From Pedobacter polysacchareus (GTDB lineage: Bacteria > Bacteroidota > Bacteroidia > Sphingobacteriales > Sphingobacteriaceae), in contig NZ_JAHYSS010000004.1 in assembly GCF_019802255.1 (NCBI RefSeq), positions 751,750 to 815,749 on the forward strand: a stretch of 64,000 bases of DNA, in the 5' to 3' direction. This document shows, in pieces, positions 49,948-58,984 of this stretch (its first letter is position 1; every line of letters starts with the position of its first letter). The translations under genes and the position numbers were made by a program. The notes under the pieces were generated by a model. That model saw nothing but the letters and a program-made list of their open reading frames with translations. It was not told where the DNA came from and did no database searches.

Positions 49948-51780
49948 TTACCAGGTTTTCTTCGATTCAGCTTCTTTTTTCTTTTTTAAAGCTTCCACTT
50001 CCTGCTCATATTTTTTGCGAAGCTCCTTGTATTCTGTAGAACTTTGAAATGCTCTTTCTTCGGCTATTTTTTTCTTAAATTCAGGAGAATTATAATAAGC
50101 AGCGGCTTTTTCAGCATGCTTACCGATTTCTTCCTGCTGTTTTCTCCATTCCGGAGTATCGAATTTTTTAGCCATCTCCTGCGCATTTTTAGCGATATCT
50201 TCTTGCTGCTGCTTCCATTCCGGGGAATCAAAGTGCTTTCTCATTTCTTCCGATATTTTCAGGACGTCTTCCTGCTGCTGCTTCCATTCCAGAGTGTTAA
50301 ACTGTTTTTTCATGGCTTCTGCATTGGCAATAAGGGCTTGCTGCTGTTTTTTCCATGCTGGAGAATCAAACTGTTTTCTGATGTTCTCTGCATTTTTTTG
50401 AATATTAAGCTGTTGTTTCTTCCAATCTGCAGTACTAAAGCGCTTTTTGATTTCTTCTGCATTGAGCATGATTTCTGCCTGTTGTTTCTTCCATTCCGGG
50501 GAAGATAAGAAAGCTAGACTTGCCTTGGTGGCACTATCTGCCAGGTGTAGGTTATTCCCTAAACTGTCAGGATAATAATAATAGGTTTGCTGGCCATTGT
50601 GGTTTTGTTTCACCAAAATGCGCTGGGTCTTTTTCTTTTTTGTGGTGTCAGCAGGCCAGCTTGTTTTCTCCTGAGCAGCTTTCAAAGCTTGAATTTCCTG
50701 TTTTTTGAATTTCAATCCTACACCGGCGATTTCCATTTCATGGGTAGCAGTGCTGGTCGTTGTACTTACCGCTTCTGCTTTAGAAGGCTTCACCCATGCC
50801 AAAGAAATTACGGTAACAATCGTTAGTGTGATGGCAAAGAACTGCTGCTTTGCGTTCATATAGTTCGTTTTCATGTCTGTAATTCTTTTTATACGTTGAT
50901 ACAAATGTTGATTTGTGCCTGTCGCCGCCATAGAAAGGGCAGGGGCAGATTTGTCTTTCATAATCTCCAGCTTAAGCAAGGCATGGGCATACGTTACCGG
51001 CGTCCCGGTAAGCTGTACCACCAGGTCATCGCAGGCATGTTCTCTCTCGATATTGATGAACCTGCCGCTAAGCCAGATGAAAGGATTAAAAAATAAAATG
51101 GTTTCTACACCAGTTTTAATAAGATTCAGGAGGTAATCATTTCTGCGGATATGGGAAAGTTCATGGATTAAAATGGCTTCCACTTGTTTCAGGTCCAGTT
51201 GTGTGGCCAGGGAAATAGGAAATAAAACAATGGGTTTAAAATAACCCAATACCAGGGGCACATTCACCTGCTCAGAAAGGTAAAAGCCAATCGTTTGTTT
51301 CAGGTTTAACTTCCCGCGCATTTCCTCAAATGCGGTGTTCCAGGCTGCTGGAACAGCCAGATGAACCGAGTTTTTAAGCTGCTGCATTTTCTGATAACCC
51401 GCCAAAAGAATAACCAGCTGAAATAGCAGGCCGATGCCATAAATGCTCACCAGATAAGGAAAAAGCTGTTCTGCCTTACTGCTGATATTTTGAGGAATGT
51501 TGTTCAGGTATTCATAATAAGCAGCGCTGATTTGAAGTTCTGCGCCCTGCTGAGTTCCATTGGCCTGAGGCAACTTGAATATGGAAAAAAAGGTGATGCA
51601 AAAGCAAACAAAGATCAGGCATAGCGCAGCATAAGCCAGGTTGTGTTTCCTTGCCGAGCTCAGCTTTGGAAAGGAAATGACGATAAGGAATAACAGGCCA
51701 TAAATAATGGCTCCTTGCCATAAGGAGTGAAAGATGCTCCATCCGGTTGCTTTGATCAGGTTGTTTACAATTGCTTCCAT
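49948..51780 (-). CDS. BlaR1-like M56 membrane metallopeptidase with 23-residue repeats
   Basis: This 610-residue inner-membrane protease is of the signalling type. Four membrane spans are seen (about 12-37, 47-67, 107-127 and 313-330). The zinc site is HELSH at 206-210 on the cytosolic loop, with 'EREHACDD' near 245-252 giving the third ligand. In the BlaR1/MecR1 model it cuts its partner repressor, here the BlaI-like gene four bases upstream. The C-terminal outside part lacks a penicillin-binding domain. In its place residues 426-586 are six full and one decayed 23-residue repeats (pattern xSPEWKKQQ.xI.xNAExxxKxF) that predict long charged helices. The signal sensed is therefore unlikely to be a beta-lactam. 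Confidence 0.85.
   Translation of the reverse strand: MEAIVNNLIKATGWSIFHSLWQGAIIYGLLFLIVISFPKLSSARKHNLAYAALCLIFVCFCITFFSIFKLPQANGTQQGAELQISAAYYEYLNNIPQNISSKAEQLFPYLVSIYGIGLLFQLVILLAGYQKMQQLKNSVHLAVPAAWNTAFEEMRGKLNLKQTIGFYLSEQVNVPLVLGYFKPIVLFPISLATQLDLKQVEAILIHELSHIRRNDYLLNLIKTGVETILFFNPFIWLSGRFINIEREHACDDLVVQLTGTPVTYAHALLKLEIMKDKSAPALSMAATGTNQHLYQRIKRITDMKTNYMNAKQQFFAITLTIVTVISLAWVKPSKAEAVSTTTSTATHEMEIAGVGLKFKKQEIQALKAAQEKTSWPADTTKKKKTQRILVKQNHNGQQTYYYYPDSLGNNLHLADSATKASLAFLSSPEWKKQQAEIMLNAEEIKKRFSTADWKKQQLNIQKNAENIRKQFDSPAWKKQQQALIANAEAMKKQFNTLEWKQQQEDVLKISEEMRKHFDSPEWKQQQEDIAKNAQEMAKKFDTPEWRKQQEEIGKHAEKAAAYYNSPEFKKKIAEERAFQSSTEYKELRKKYEQEVEALKKKKEAESKKTW
50092..50505 (-). repeat. Six 69-bp in-frame repeats in the BlaR1-like gene
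   Basis: The units start at residues 426, 449, 472, 495, 518 and 541, each 23 residues, followed by a decayed seventh. Trp at position 5, QQ at 8-9 and Phe/Tyr at 23 are nearly invariant. Codons differ between units, so the repeat is not recent. Confidence 0.9.
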
Positions 51781-51784
51781 AATG

Positions 51785-52168
51785 TTATTTGTCGCTTAGG
51801 TTGTCCAGGTATTTTTTAATTGAATCGATTTCATCTTTACTCGCAGAATGGTTTCCTAAAGCCTGCATGACCAAACGTGCTGCGGAACCATTAAATACAT
51901 TGTCGATCATTTTACTCACCAGGTGCTGCTGGGTTTTCTCCTGATTCACCAATGCACGATAGATATGTGTTTTTGAAGAAGTGTCACGAATCACCAGACC
52001 TTTTTCGGCCATGATCTGCATGAGCTTTAAAGTGGTGGTGTAACCTGCCTCTTTGTTCTGCTCCAATATCTCATGTACTTCTCTTACAGTACAATGGCCT
52101 TTTTCCCACAATATCTGTAAGATCTCTAATTCGCTTTCCGTGGGTTTAAGGGGGGTAGATGGGTTCAT
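51785..52168 (-). CDS. BlaI/MecI/CopY-family repressor
   Basis: This 127-residue winged-helix repressor begins 'PTESELEILQILWEKGHCTVREVHEIL', continues with 'GYTTTLKLMQIMAEKGLVIRD' (recognition helix and wing) and ends in a helical dimer domain ('LVSKMIDNVFNGSAARLVMQAL'). It is expected to bind the two TACGAA-type palindromes just upstream and to be inactivated when cut by the BlaR1-like protease encoded four bases downstream. Confidence 0.92.
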   Translation of the reverse strand: MNPSTPLKPTESELEILQILWEKGHCTVREVHEILEQNKEAGYTTTLKLMQIMAEKGLVIRDTSSKTHIYRALVNQEKTQQHLVSKMIDNVFNGSAARLVMQALGNHSASKDEIDSIKKYLDNLSDK

Positions 52169-52179
52169 ATCTTTTGATG

Positions 52180-52219
52180 TACGAATTGTTTCGTAATCAA
52201 ATGTACGAATCTATTCGTA
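52180..52219. promoter_or_regulatory. Twin BlaI operators
   Basis: Two 16-bp palindromes share the arms TACGAA and TTCGTA: 52180-52195 with centre TTGT, and 52204-52219 with centre TCTA. Their centres are 24 bp apart and the nearer one begins 12 bases before the repressor ATG, a classic self-repression layout. Confidence 0.8.
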
Positions 52220-52289
52220 GAAACAAAATAATTCTATAAAAAAAATGAAAAACTACACGAAATTAGTGTTGAATAGGCTATTAACGGGC

Positions 52290-53207
52290 TTATAGGCCTT
52301 GTTTAGCCGGTTTTAAGCCTTCGTATTTATTGAGGTTTGCAGGATCGATTTCTGAGAGCAGCTGATAAGCAGCGATTCTTTCCTGAGGATTGCCAAGAGA
52401 AAGGACATTCACCAGCTCGTCTGCCTTGGTAGAAAAATAAACGTTTGGAAAGATAGATCCTATCTTTTGACGGTCCATTTTTGTGAGGCTGGAAAGATAA
52501 GTAATGATCTTTTTTGTGCCCTTGTCCTGGTCTTGCTGCAATCTGTCCAGGCCATTAAAGTGATAGTTAAAGATAAAACCCCTCAGCTCTTCAAAGCTAT
52601 TGTCGAGCAGGTTCTGGTTGAGCCAGTATCTGTTTCTTAAGCCGTCTGAGGCCTTCCATCCATTATTGCCTGATGCTTGTGCCAGATTTAAGGTGTTTTG
52701 GGCTTTAATAAAGTACGGTGTTCCACCCAGGTAACTAAAGCTATCTTTATCCAGCCCGATGATGGTATGTGCATAGAAGCCAAGTAAAGAACTTAAGTTG
52801 GAAATGAAGTTTAGGTCTGAATAATCAAGTGCCGACCCTTCATTATAATTGAAATCAAAATCTTTGTCGCTGATGTTGAGAATGGTGCTGTTGTAGGCAC
52901 TGCCATAAACTGGTCTGCTCGATTGGATTTGTGCTTCTGCTTTATAGCCGGAGCCGCCATCCCAGGCCGTTACTGTAATCACGAAATTAGTCTCTATCCG
53001 CTCATTTGGCAGGTAAGTCTCATTCGTCCATTTATTATTGTTTAAAAAGTCTCTGATGGTGTTTTGGAGGATCTCTACATTCCGCTTATTCACATTCGGA
53101 ACAGTAGGAGCAGTTACCGTCACCCGTACATTCAGCTCCTGAGCATGAACTGCAGCCTGACTAAAAAGAAAAACAATAAAGAAGAATAGGAGAGAGCGTT
53201 TTTTCAT
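52290..53207 (-). CDS. porD: PorD-like protein (DUF4835)
   Basis: This 305-residue exported protein (signal 'AAVHAQ-ELN') matches DUF4835: 'LNVRVTVTAPTVPNVNKRNVEILQNTIRDFLNNNKWT', 'ITAWDGG'-like strands, 'FNYNEGSALDYSDLNFISNLSSLLGFYAHTIIGLD' and 'LRNRYWLNQNLLDNSFEELRGFIFNYHFNGLD' regions. The family has been named PorD and linked to type IX secretion, though its action is not defined. Start and coaBC stop overlap as TAATG, so the two are translationally coupled in the bamD-rpoZ-coaBC-porD operon. Confidence 0.85.
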   Translation of the reverse strand: MKKRSLLFFFIVFLFSQAAVHAQELNVRVTVTAPTVPNVNKRNVEILQNTIRDFLNNNKWTNETYLPNERIETNFVITVTAWDGGSGYKAEAQIQSSRPVYGSAYNSTILNISDKDFDFNYNEGSALDYSDLNFISNLSSLLGFYAHTIIGLDKDSFSYLGGTPYFIKAQNTLNLAQASGNNGWKASDGLRNRYWLNQNLLDNSFEELRGFIFNYHFNGLDRLQQDQDKGTKKIITYLSSLTKMDRQKIGSIFPNVYFSTKADELVNVLSLGNPQERIAAYQLLSEIDPANLNKYEGLKPAKQGL

Positions 53208-54403
53208 TAATGCACCAGTTTTAATATTTCATTACAAATATCCTTTGCCACCTCCGTCTTCGATTTAGTCTCAAAAACGGTTTTTTCACCTGCTTTATTA
53301 AATATAGTGATTTTATTGGTATTCACTTTAAATCCGGCACCTTTGTCGTTCAGAGAATTGAGGACAATCAGGTCCAGGTTTTTCTTGCTGAGTTTCGCTT
53401 TGGCATAAGTCTCTTCGTGCTCCGTCTCCAGCGCAAAGCCTACTAAAATCTGTCTTGCTGATTTGACTTGTCCGAGGGTAGCCAGAATATCTGTGGTCTT
53501 CTTCAGCTCCAGACTAAACGCTGCACTGTTCTTCTTGATCTTCTGATCTGCGGCAGTCACCGGAGTATAATCTGCTACAGCGGCGCTCATCACCATAATG
53601 TCCGTTTGAGGAAAAGCATGTTCACAGGCAGCCAGCATATCAGCCGCACTCACTACATCTATCCTTTTTAAGGTGCTGCTGGTTTTTTCAGCAGTAGGAC
53701 CAGTGATCAGTGTGACCTCTGCACCTAAAGCTGCAAATACATCCGCAATGGCAAAACCCATTTTCCCCGAAGAGTGGTTGCCAATAAAACGAACCGGATC
53801 AATGGCCTCATAAGTGGGGCCTGCAGTAACCAATACCTTTTTGCCCAATAAAGGAAGGCCTTTTTTTGCAGCCTCATTTAGAAAGGAAAGGATTTCTTCT
53901 GGTTCAGCCATTCTACCAGCGCCATATAAGCCGCTTGCCAGTTCACCATCACCAGGAGGGATCACCTGATTTCCATAAGAAACCAGCTTTTCTATATTCT
54001 GCTGCGTACTTTCATGCTTCCACATGTCCAGATCCATTGCCGGAGCAACAAAAACAGGGCATTTCGCCGATAAGTAAACCGCAGATAAAAGGTTGTCGCA
54101 GATTCCTGTAGCCATTTTAGCCAGAGTATTCGCACTTGCTGGTGCAACGACCATGAAATCAGCCCAAAGGCCCAATTCCACATGGTTACTCCAAACACCG
54201 GTTTCGGCATCAAAGTATTGCGTATATACAGGGTTTTTTGAAAGGGTAGCCAGGGTGAGCGGAGTAATGAAATTCGCCGCATCGGCTGTAAGGATAACTT
54301 TAACGTTTGCGCCAGCCTTTACCAGTAACCTGACCAGTATCGCTGATTTATATGCTGCAATGCTGCCGCAAACGCCAAGAATTATATTTTTATTTTCTAG
54401 CAT
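53207..54403 (-). CDS. coaBC: Bifunctional CoaBC (PPC decarboxylase / PPC synthetase)
   Basis: This 398-residue enzyme performs two steps of coenzyme A synthesis: joining phosphopantothenate to cysteine and decarboxylating the product. The CoaC half (about 1-185) shows 'GVCGSIAAYKS', the catalytic His in 'WSNHVELGLWADF' and 'APAMDLDMW'. The CoaB half shows 'VTAGPTYEAIDPVRFIGNHSSGKMG', 'MSAAVADYTP' and the 'KIKKN' Lys region. Third gene of the bamD operon, 43 bases after rpoZ. Confidence 0.96.
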   Translation of the reverse strand: MLENKNIILGVCGSIAAYKSAILVRLLVKAGANVKVILTADAANFITPLTLATLSKNPVYTQYFDAETGVWSNHVELGLWADFMVVAPASANTLAKMATGICDNLLSAVYLSAKCPVFVAPAMDLDMWKHESTQQNIEKLVSYGNQVIPPGDGELASGLYGAGRMAEPEEILSFLNEAAKKGLPLLGKKVLVTAGPTYEAIDPVRFIGNHSSGKMGFAIADVFAALGAEVTLITGPTAEKTSSTLKRIDVVSAADMLAACEHAFPQTDIMVMSAAVADYTPVTAADQKIKKNSAAFSLELKKTTDILATLGQVKSARQILVGFALETEHEETYAKAKLSKKNLDLIVLNSLNDKGAGFKVNTNKITIFNKAGEKTVFETKSKTEVAKDICNEILKLVH

Positions 54404-54446
54404 AGTTTTTTAATGCATGAATGCAGTGGAATACCTATGCCTGATC

Positions 54447-54773
54447 TTATTGCTGCTCTTTAGCAGGGTTTCTGTAGTAAATTTTGTCATTAAGAAACTC
54501 ATCAATAGCAATTAAGCTCGGCTTTGGCATACGCTCATAATGCTTACTGATTTCGATTTGTTCCCTGTTTTCAAAGATCTCTTCCAGGTTGTCATTTGAA
54601 GAAGCAAACTCAGCCAATTTACCGTGTAACTCTTCTTTAATGTTGTTAGAAATCTGATTAGCCCTTTTAGAAATAATTACTAAAGACTCATAGATATTCT
54701 CAGTTTTCTGATCTAAATCATTAACATTTCTAGTAACCGTAGTATTCGGTACAGCAGGTTTATTCGTGTTCAT
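54447..54773 (-). CDS. rpoZ: RNA polymerase omega subunit (Bacteroidota type)
   Basis: This 108-residue protein has the Bacteroidota omega/RPB6-like form: 'NIYESLVIISKRANQISNNIKEELHGKL', followed by an acidic segment and 'YERMPKPSLIAIDEFLNDKIYYRNP'. It helps beta-prime fold in RNA polymerase. Its ATG overlaps the bamD stop as TAATG. The place between bamD and coaBC is the standard one in this phylum. Confidence 0.85.
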   Translation of the reverse strand: MNTNKPAVPNTTVTRNVNDLDQKTENIYESLVIISKRANQISNNIKEELHGKLAEFASSNDNLEEIFENREQIEISKHYERMPKPSLIAIDEFLNDKIYYRNPAKEQQ

Positions 54774-55702
54774 TATTTGATGGGGGTTTTAATTGTATTA
54801 TTGGTACTATCCGCCTTAGCTTCTTTCGCCAACATGGCTTTATATTTTTCCTGATTCTTTTGGAATTCAGCAATTACGCGTTTTGCATGCTCAATACCAG
54901 CTTCACTGTCTTCTTTTAAAGACTTAGCATCAGCAATTAATTTGCTCTCTGGATGCGATTCTATAAACTCATTTGCATAAGTAATCGCTTCATTATAACG
55001 GTCTTCCTGACGGATTTCAATACTGTTTTTTGCGTAGTTATATTGAGATTTTACAATCAATAAATCCATTTCCTCAGCATACTTAATATCAGGATAGTCG
55101 ATCTGCGCATTTTTTAATGCGATCACCGCTGATTTATAATTACTGATGTCATAGCCGCCTAAATCATAATATAATCTGGCATTGTCATAAGCTTTCGTCT
55201 CTAACTTTCCACGTAAAATTGCAATGTATTTTGTCGCATCCGCAACACGCTCACTTCTTGGATAAAAGTTGATGAACAGCTGTAAAGCGTCAATCGCTGC
55301 CCTTGTATTTGCCTGATCTAAAGAAGATTTTGGCGACTCCAGATAGTAACAGTAAGCGCCCAGATACCTGCATTCTTCTGCATATTTACTGGTCGGATAA
55401 GTATCCGCAAATGATTTAAACTGGTATCTTGCAGTGGTGTAATCTCTTAGTTTGTAAAGGGTTAGGGCGTAGTAGTAGTTCAAGTCTTCTGCTTCCGCTC
55501 TACCTCTGTATTTCTGTGAAAGGTCTTCAAAAAGAATAATTGCTTTCGAATAATTCTTCTTGTTGTAGAGCTTCATCGCCTCCTGATATTTCTTGGCTAC
55601 ATCATTGCTCAATCTGATCTTTTCAAACTGGCTTTTGCAACCCGCGATAGTCAGGGCTATAATGGTGAAACTTAATAGTAATACGTGTTTAATTTTAAAC
55701 AT
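54773..55702 (-). CDS. bamD: Outer-membrane assembly lipoprotein BamD
   Basis: This 309-residue lipoprotein of the BAM complex inserts barrels in the outer membrane. The lipobox is 'LTIAGC' with the lipid Cys22. TPR helices follow ('AMKLYNKKNYSKAIILFEDLSQKY', 'ARYQFKSFADTYPTSKYAEECRYLGAYC', 'ALQLFINFYPRSERV'). A -7 box ends four bases before the ATG, so its mRNA is probably leaderless. It heads the bamD-rpoZ-coaBC-porD operon. Confidence 0.93.
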   Translation of the reverse strand: MFKIKHVLLLSFTIIALTIAGCKSQFEKIRLSNDVAKKYQEAMKLYNKKNYSKAIILFEDLSQKYRGRAEAEDLNYYYALTLYKLRDYTTARYQFKSFADTYPTSKYAEECRYLGAYCYYLESPKSSLDQANTRAAIDALQLFINFYPRSERVADATKYIAILRGKLETKAYDNARLYYDLGGYDISNYKSAVIALKNAQIDYPDIKYAEEMDLLIVKSQYNYAKNSIEIRQEDRYNEAITYANEFIESHPESKLIADAKSLKEDSEAGIEHAKRVIAEFQKNQEKYKAMLAKEAKADSTNNTIKTPIK

Positions 55703-56071
55703 TCTGCAAAGATAAGTTAATAATACGATAACGTCAATTAAAAATAATAGGACGCTAAGCTATGTAAAGCGATTCATCCTGTCAAACCCTTAACATAATT
55801 TAACAAATGAGATTCCTTAAAAGCATCCGCCAATGCGGTAAAGCGGATTAAATATACGTATTTCTGCTGATTTTTAACAGTTCATCAGGATCAGGATACA
55901 AAAAATATTACCGCAATTGGAACCTTACCTTTCCGGAGGTAATAAAAACAACTAAATGAGACAAATGCTGGTTTCGTATAGTCCCCGTATTGCCAATATA
56001 GTTGATCGTTTAGCCAGTAAGAAATCGATTAATTCTGCTAATTTAGTCGGATTTACAACCAAGTATAGCCA
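55703..56071. other. Divergent control region of bamD and the GH3 gene
   Basis: The bamD promoter is visible on the minus strand: the complement of CAAAGATA at 55707-55714 reads TATCTTTG, with a TTG complement at 55735-55737 (20-bp spacer). The rest, including the GH3 side, shows no clear box or repeat. Confidence 0.6.
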
Positions 56072-56077
56072 TTGCCA

Positions 56078-58489
56078 ATGATGATGAAAAAGACGCTGAT
56101 TGTTGCCGCTGCACTCTTGTCCTTACAGAGTGTGTCCTATGCCCAACATCAAAACATTTACAGGAAAAACTGGATTGACTTTAATAAAAATGGGAAGAAA
56201 GACATCTTCGAAGACCCTGCCCAGGATATTGAAAAGCGGGTGGCCGACCTGCTTTCCCAAATGAATGTGGAAGAGAAAACTTGTCAGATGGCCACACTTT
56301 ATGGTTATGGGAGGGTATTAAAAGACGAAATGCCGACTGCCGAATGGAAAACAAAGGTCTGGAAAGATGGTATTGCCAATATCGATGAAGCCCTAAACAG
56401 TCTCGTCTATAATAAAAAAGCCGAAACGAAATATTCCTACCCCTTCAGCAGGCATGCAGATGCGATAAATACACTTCAAAAATGGTTTATCGAAGAAACC
56501 AGGATGGGGATTCCAGTAGATTTTACCAATGAAGCCATCCATGGATTATGCCATGATCGGGCCACCCCATTACCTGCACCCATCAATATCGGAAGTACCT
56601 GGAATAAAGCCATGGTGCGACAAGCCGGTTCAATTGTAGGAAGAGAAGCAAAAGCACTAGGGTATACCAATGTCTACGCACCGATCCTGGATCCCGCAAG
56701 AGATCAGCGTTGGGGCAGAGTGGTAGAATGCTATGGCGAAAATCCTTACCATATCGCCGAACTCGGTAAACAAATGGTGTTGGGAATCCAGGAAAATGGC
56801 GTCGCCGCTACTTTAAAGCATTTTGCTGTCTATAGTATCCCTAAAGGGGGCAGAGATGGTCATGCACGTACCGATCCCCATGTGGCAATGCGTGAATTGC
56901 ACCAGATTCACCTGTATCCTTTTAGAAGAGTGGTACAGGAAGCCGCACCAATGGGTGTAATGAGCAGTTATAATGATTATGATGGCGTTCCAATCACTGG
57001 AAGTCACTATTTCCTGACAGAATTGCTTAGAGAAAAATATGGTTTTAAAGGATATATCGTTTCTGATAGCGAAGCCGTAGAATACATTTTTTCTAAACAC
57101 CACGTAGTAGATGATTATAAAGGAGCCGTAAAACAAGCGGTAGAAGCAGGCCTAGATGTGCGGACCAATTTCACCATGCCTGAGGAATACATTATGCCTT
57201 TAAGGGCATTGATCAAAGAAGGCCGTGTATCGATGAAAACGATCGATGAGCGGGTAGGAAATGTGCTGCGCGTTAAATTCAGGTTAGGGCTTTTTGACCA
57301 ACCCTATGTGCAGGATACCAAAGGCTCAGACAAATTGGTGCATACCGCGGAAGATGAAGCATTTTCCGCACAGCTGAGCAGGGAATCATTGGTTTTGCTG
57401 AAAAATGAAGGAAACCTATTGCCTTTAACATTGAAAAATGTAAAGAAAATCATGGTGACCGGGCCCTTAGCCGCGGAACAGAATTATACGACCAGCAGGT
57501 ATGGTCCTTCAAATAACCCGATTACCTCTGTGCTTGACGGGCTGAAAAAATATGTAGGTACAGCAGCAACGGTGAATTATGTGAAAGGCTGTGAGATTAT
57601 TGATCCAACCTGGCCGGAAAGTGAGATCATTCCAACACCATTAACTGCTGAAGAACAAGCCGGAATAGATGCCGCAGTGGCCGAAGCGAAGTTATCAGAT
57701 GTGATCATTGCAGTAGTAGGCGAGGATGAAAAACGTGTGGGAGAGAGTCTGAGCCGTACCGGATTGAACCTTCCCGGCCGACAATTACAGTTGTTAATGG
57801 CCTTACATGCCACAGGTAAACCAGTAGTGATGGTGATGATCAATGGGCAGCCACTCACCATCAACTGGGAAAATAAAAACCTGTCCGCCATATTGGAAGC
57901 CTGGTTTCCTGGTCCGCAAAGTGGAAATATCATTGCAGAAACCTTGTTCGGCGATTATAATCCGGGAGGTAAATTACCCATTACTTTTCCAAAATCTATT
58001 GGCCAGCTGGAATACAACTTTCCTTTTAAACCTGCATCTCAAGCCGGACAACCGAGCAGCGGAAATAATGGATATGGTAAAACCAGCGTAAATGGTGCTC
58101 TATATCCTTTTGGTTATGGTTTAAGTTATACCACTTTCGAATACAGCAACCTTAAAGTGAAGCAGCGCACGCAGCAAGCGGGATCAGTCATTGAAGTGAC
58201 GGTAGACGTAAAAAATACAGGGAATCGTAAAGGCGATGATGTGGTACAGCTGTACCTGAAAGATATGGTGAGCAGTGTAACGACTTACGACTCCGATTTG
58301 CGTGGTTTTGAAAGAGTAGGACTGCTGCCGGGAGAACAAAAAACCGTCCGCTTTATGCTCAACCCAGACGACCTGTCTATTCTAGAGAAGGATATGAACT
58401 GGAGGGTAGAACCCGGTAAATTTCGTGTGATGATCGGCCATTCTTCCGAAGACATTAAATTAAAAGAAGAATTTGATATCCTTCCTTAG
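56078..58489 (+). CDS. Glycoside hydrolase family 3 beta-glycosidase
   Basis: This is an ~803-residue exported enzyme (signal 'SVSYAQ-HQN') that cleaves terminal beta-linked sugars, most likely glucose or xylose. The GH3 N-terminal TIM barrel includes 'VDFTNEAIHGL', 'YAPILDPARDQRWGRVVECYGENPY', 'ATLKHFAVY' and the nucleophile Asp in 'GYIVSDSEAVEY'. The C-terminal alpha/beta sandwich ('AVVGEDEKRVGES', 'WFPGPQSGNIIAETLFGDYNPGGKLPITFP') and a fibronectin-III-like tail ('VDVKNTGNRKGDDVVQLYL') complete the BglX layout. ATG codons at 56078, 56081 and 56084 are all possible starts. No SusCD pair lies beside it. Confidence 0.92.
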   Translation: MMMKKTLIVAAALLSLQSVSYAQHQNIYRKNWIDFNKNGKKDIFEDPAQDIEKRVADLLSQMNVEEKTCQMATLYGYGRVLKDEMPTAEWKTKVWKDGIANIDEALNSLVYNKKAETKYSYPFSRHADAINTLQKWFIEETRMGIPVDFTNEAIHGLCHDRATPLPAPINIGSTWNKAMVRQAGSIVGREAKALGYTNVYAPILDPARDQRWGRVVECYGENPYHIAELGKQMVLGIQENGVAATLKHFAVYSIPKGGRDGHARTDPHVAMRELHQIHLYPFRRVVQEAAPMGVMSSYNDYDGVPITGSHYFLTELLREKYGFKGYIVSDSEAVEYIFSKHHVVDDYKGAVKQAVEAGLDVRTNFTMPEEYIMPLRALIKEGRVSMKTIDERVGNVLRVKFRLGLFDQPYVQDTKGSDKLVHTAEDEAFSAQLSRESLVLLKNEGNLLPLTLKNVKKIMVTGPLAAEQNYTTSRYGPSNNPITSVLDGLKKYVGTAATVNYVKGCEIIDPTWPESEIIPTPLTAEEQAGIDAAVAEAKLSDVIIAVVGEDEKRVGESLSRTGLNLPGRQLQLLMALHATGKPVVMVMINGQPLTINWENKNLSAILEAWFPGPQSGNIIAETLFGDYNPGGKLPITFPKSIGQLEYNFPFKPASQAGQPSSGNNGYGKTSVNGALYPFGYGLSYTTFEYSNLKVKQRTQQAGSVIEVTVDVKNTGNRKGDDVVQLYLKDMVSSVTTYDSDLRGFERVGLLPGEQKTVRFMLNPDDLSILEKDMNWRVEPGKFRVMIGHSSEDIKLKEEFDILP

Positions 58490-58505
58490 GGAGGCTTATC
58501 TCCCT
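58488..58505. terminator. Small hairpin shared by convergent gene ends
   Basis: AGGGAG and CTCCCT form a six-bp stem followed by T residues, spanning the stop codons of the GH3 and DUF5655 genes, which are only six bases apart. Confidence 0.4.
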
Positions 58506-58966
58506 TTTTCATAAGCTATTTTTAGGAAATTCCGAACCTCTTCATTTAAATCTTCCAATAGATATATCCGCAGGTGATGATTGTAATCATCACTGGCGGG
58601 TACCTTTTTGATTTTTCGGAAGCAATGATTATCCTCATAGGCTTGCTTAAATGGGAGCACCACATCTATAAAATCTTTGCCTATTTGAATGATATAGGCA
58701 AAGTTTATCCGGTTAGCAATAGAAATCATCGTTTTGGCAGTATGTAAATTTACCTCGCCAATCTCCTGAAATGAGTGCAGCAAGCCTTCGAATAGCGCAA
58801 TACTATGTGCTGATTTATTTTGTAAAAATGAGGAAATCCCGTTGTCTTCGTAGGTCATGGGTTTTATAATTTGTGCCTTCTTATTTGAAAACCAGTTAAA
58901 TATACCTAAATCCGCTATTTTAATCGCTGTAAAAATATTTTCCCCTAAATAATTTGGATAGCTCAT
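58496..58966 (-). CDS. DUF5655-domain protein
   Basis: This 156-residue cytosolic protein has a C-terminal half with the DUF5655 pattern: 'TAKTMISIANRINFAYIIQIGKDFIDVVLPFKQAY' and 'DDYNHHLRIYLLEDLNEEVRNFLKIAYEKG'. The domain is small, alpha/beta and of unknown function, often attached to DNA-linked proteins. It is divergent from the ABC operon, and the YtrA-type operator lies 18 bases before its start, so it might be repressed by the same GntR protein. Confidence 0.7.
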   Translation of the reverse strand: MSYPNYLGENIFTAIKIADLGIFNWFSNKKAQIIKPMTYEDNGISSFLQNKSAHSIALFEGLLHSFQEIGEVNLHTAKTMISIANRINFAYIIQIGKDFIDVVLPFKQAYEDNHCFRKIKKVPASDDYNHHLRIYLLEDLNEEVRNFLKIAYEKGR

Positions 58967-58984
58967 ATTATTCTCTAGATTTAC

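Noticed and set aside
50092..50505. 69-bp repeats as a CRISPR array
   Set aside because: The repeats are contiguous, in frame and diverged, with no spacers and no cas genes nearby.
50044..50508. A 154-codon plus-strand frame rich in Phe and Leu
   Set aside because: It is the exact antisense of the 23-residue repeats in the BlaR1-like gene; the hydrophobic look comes from the complement of Lys/Glu/Gln codons.
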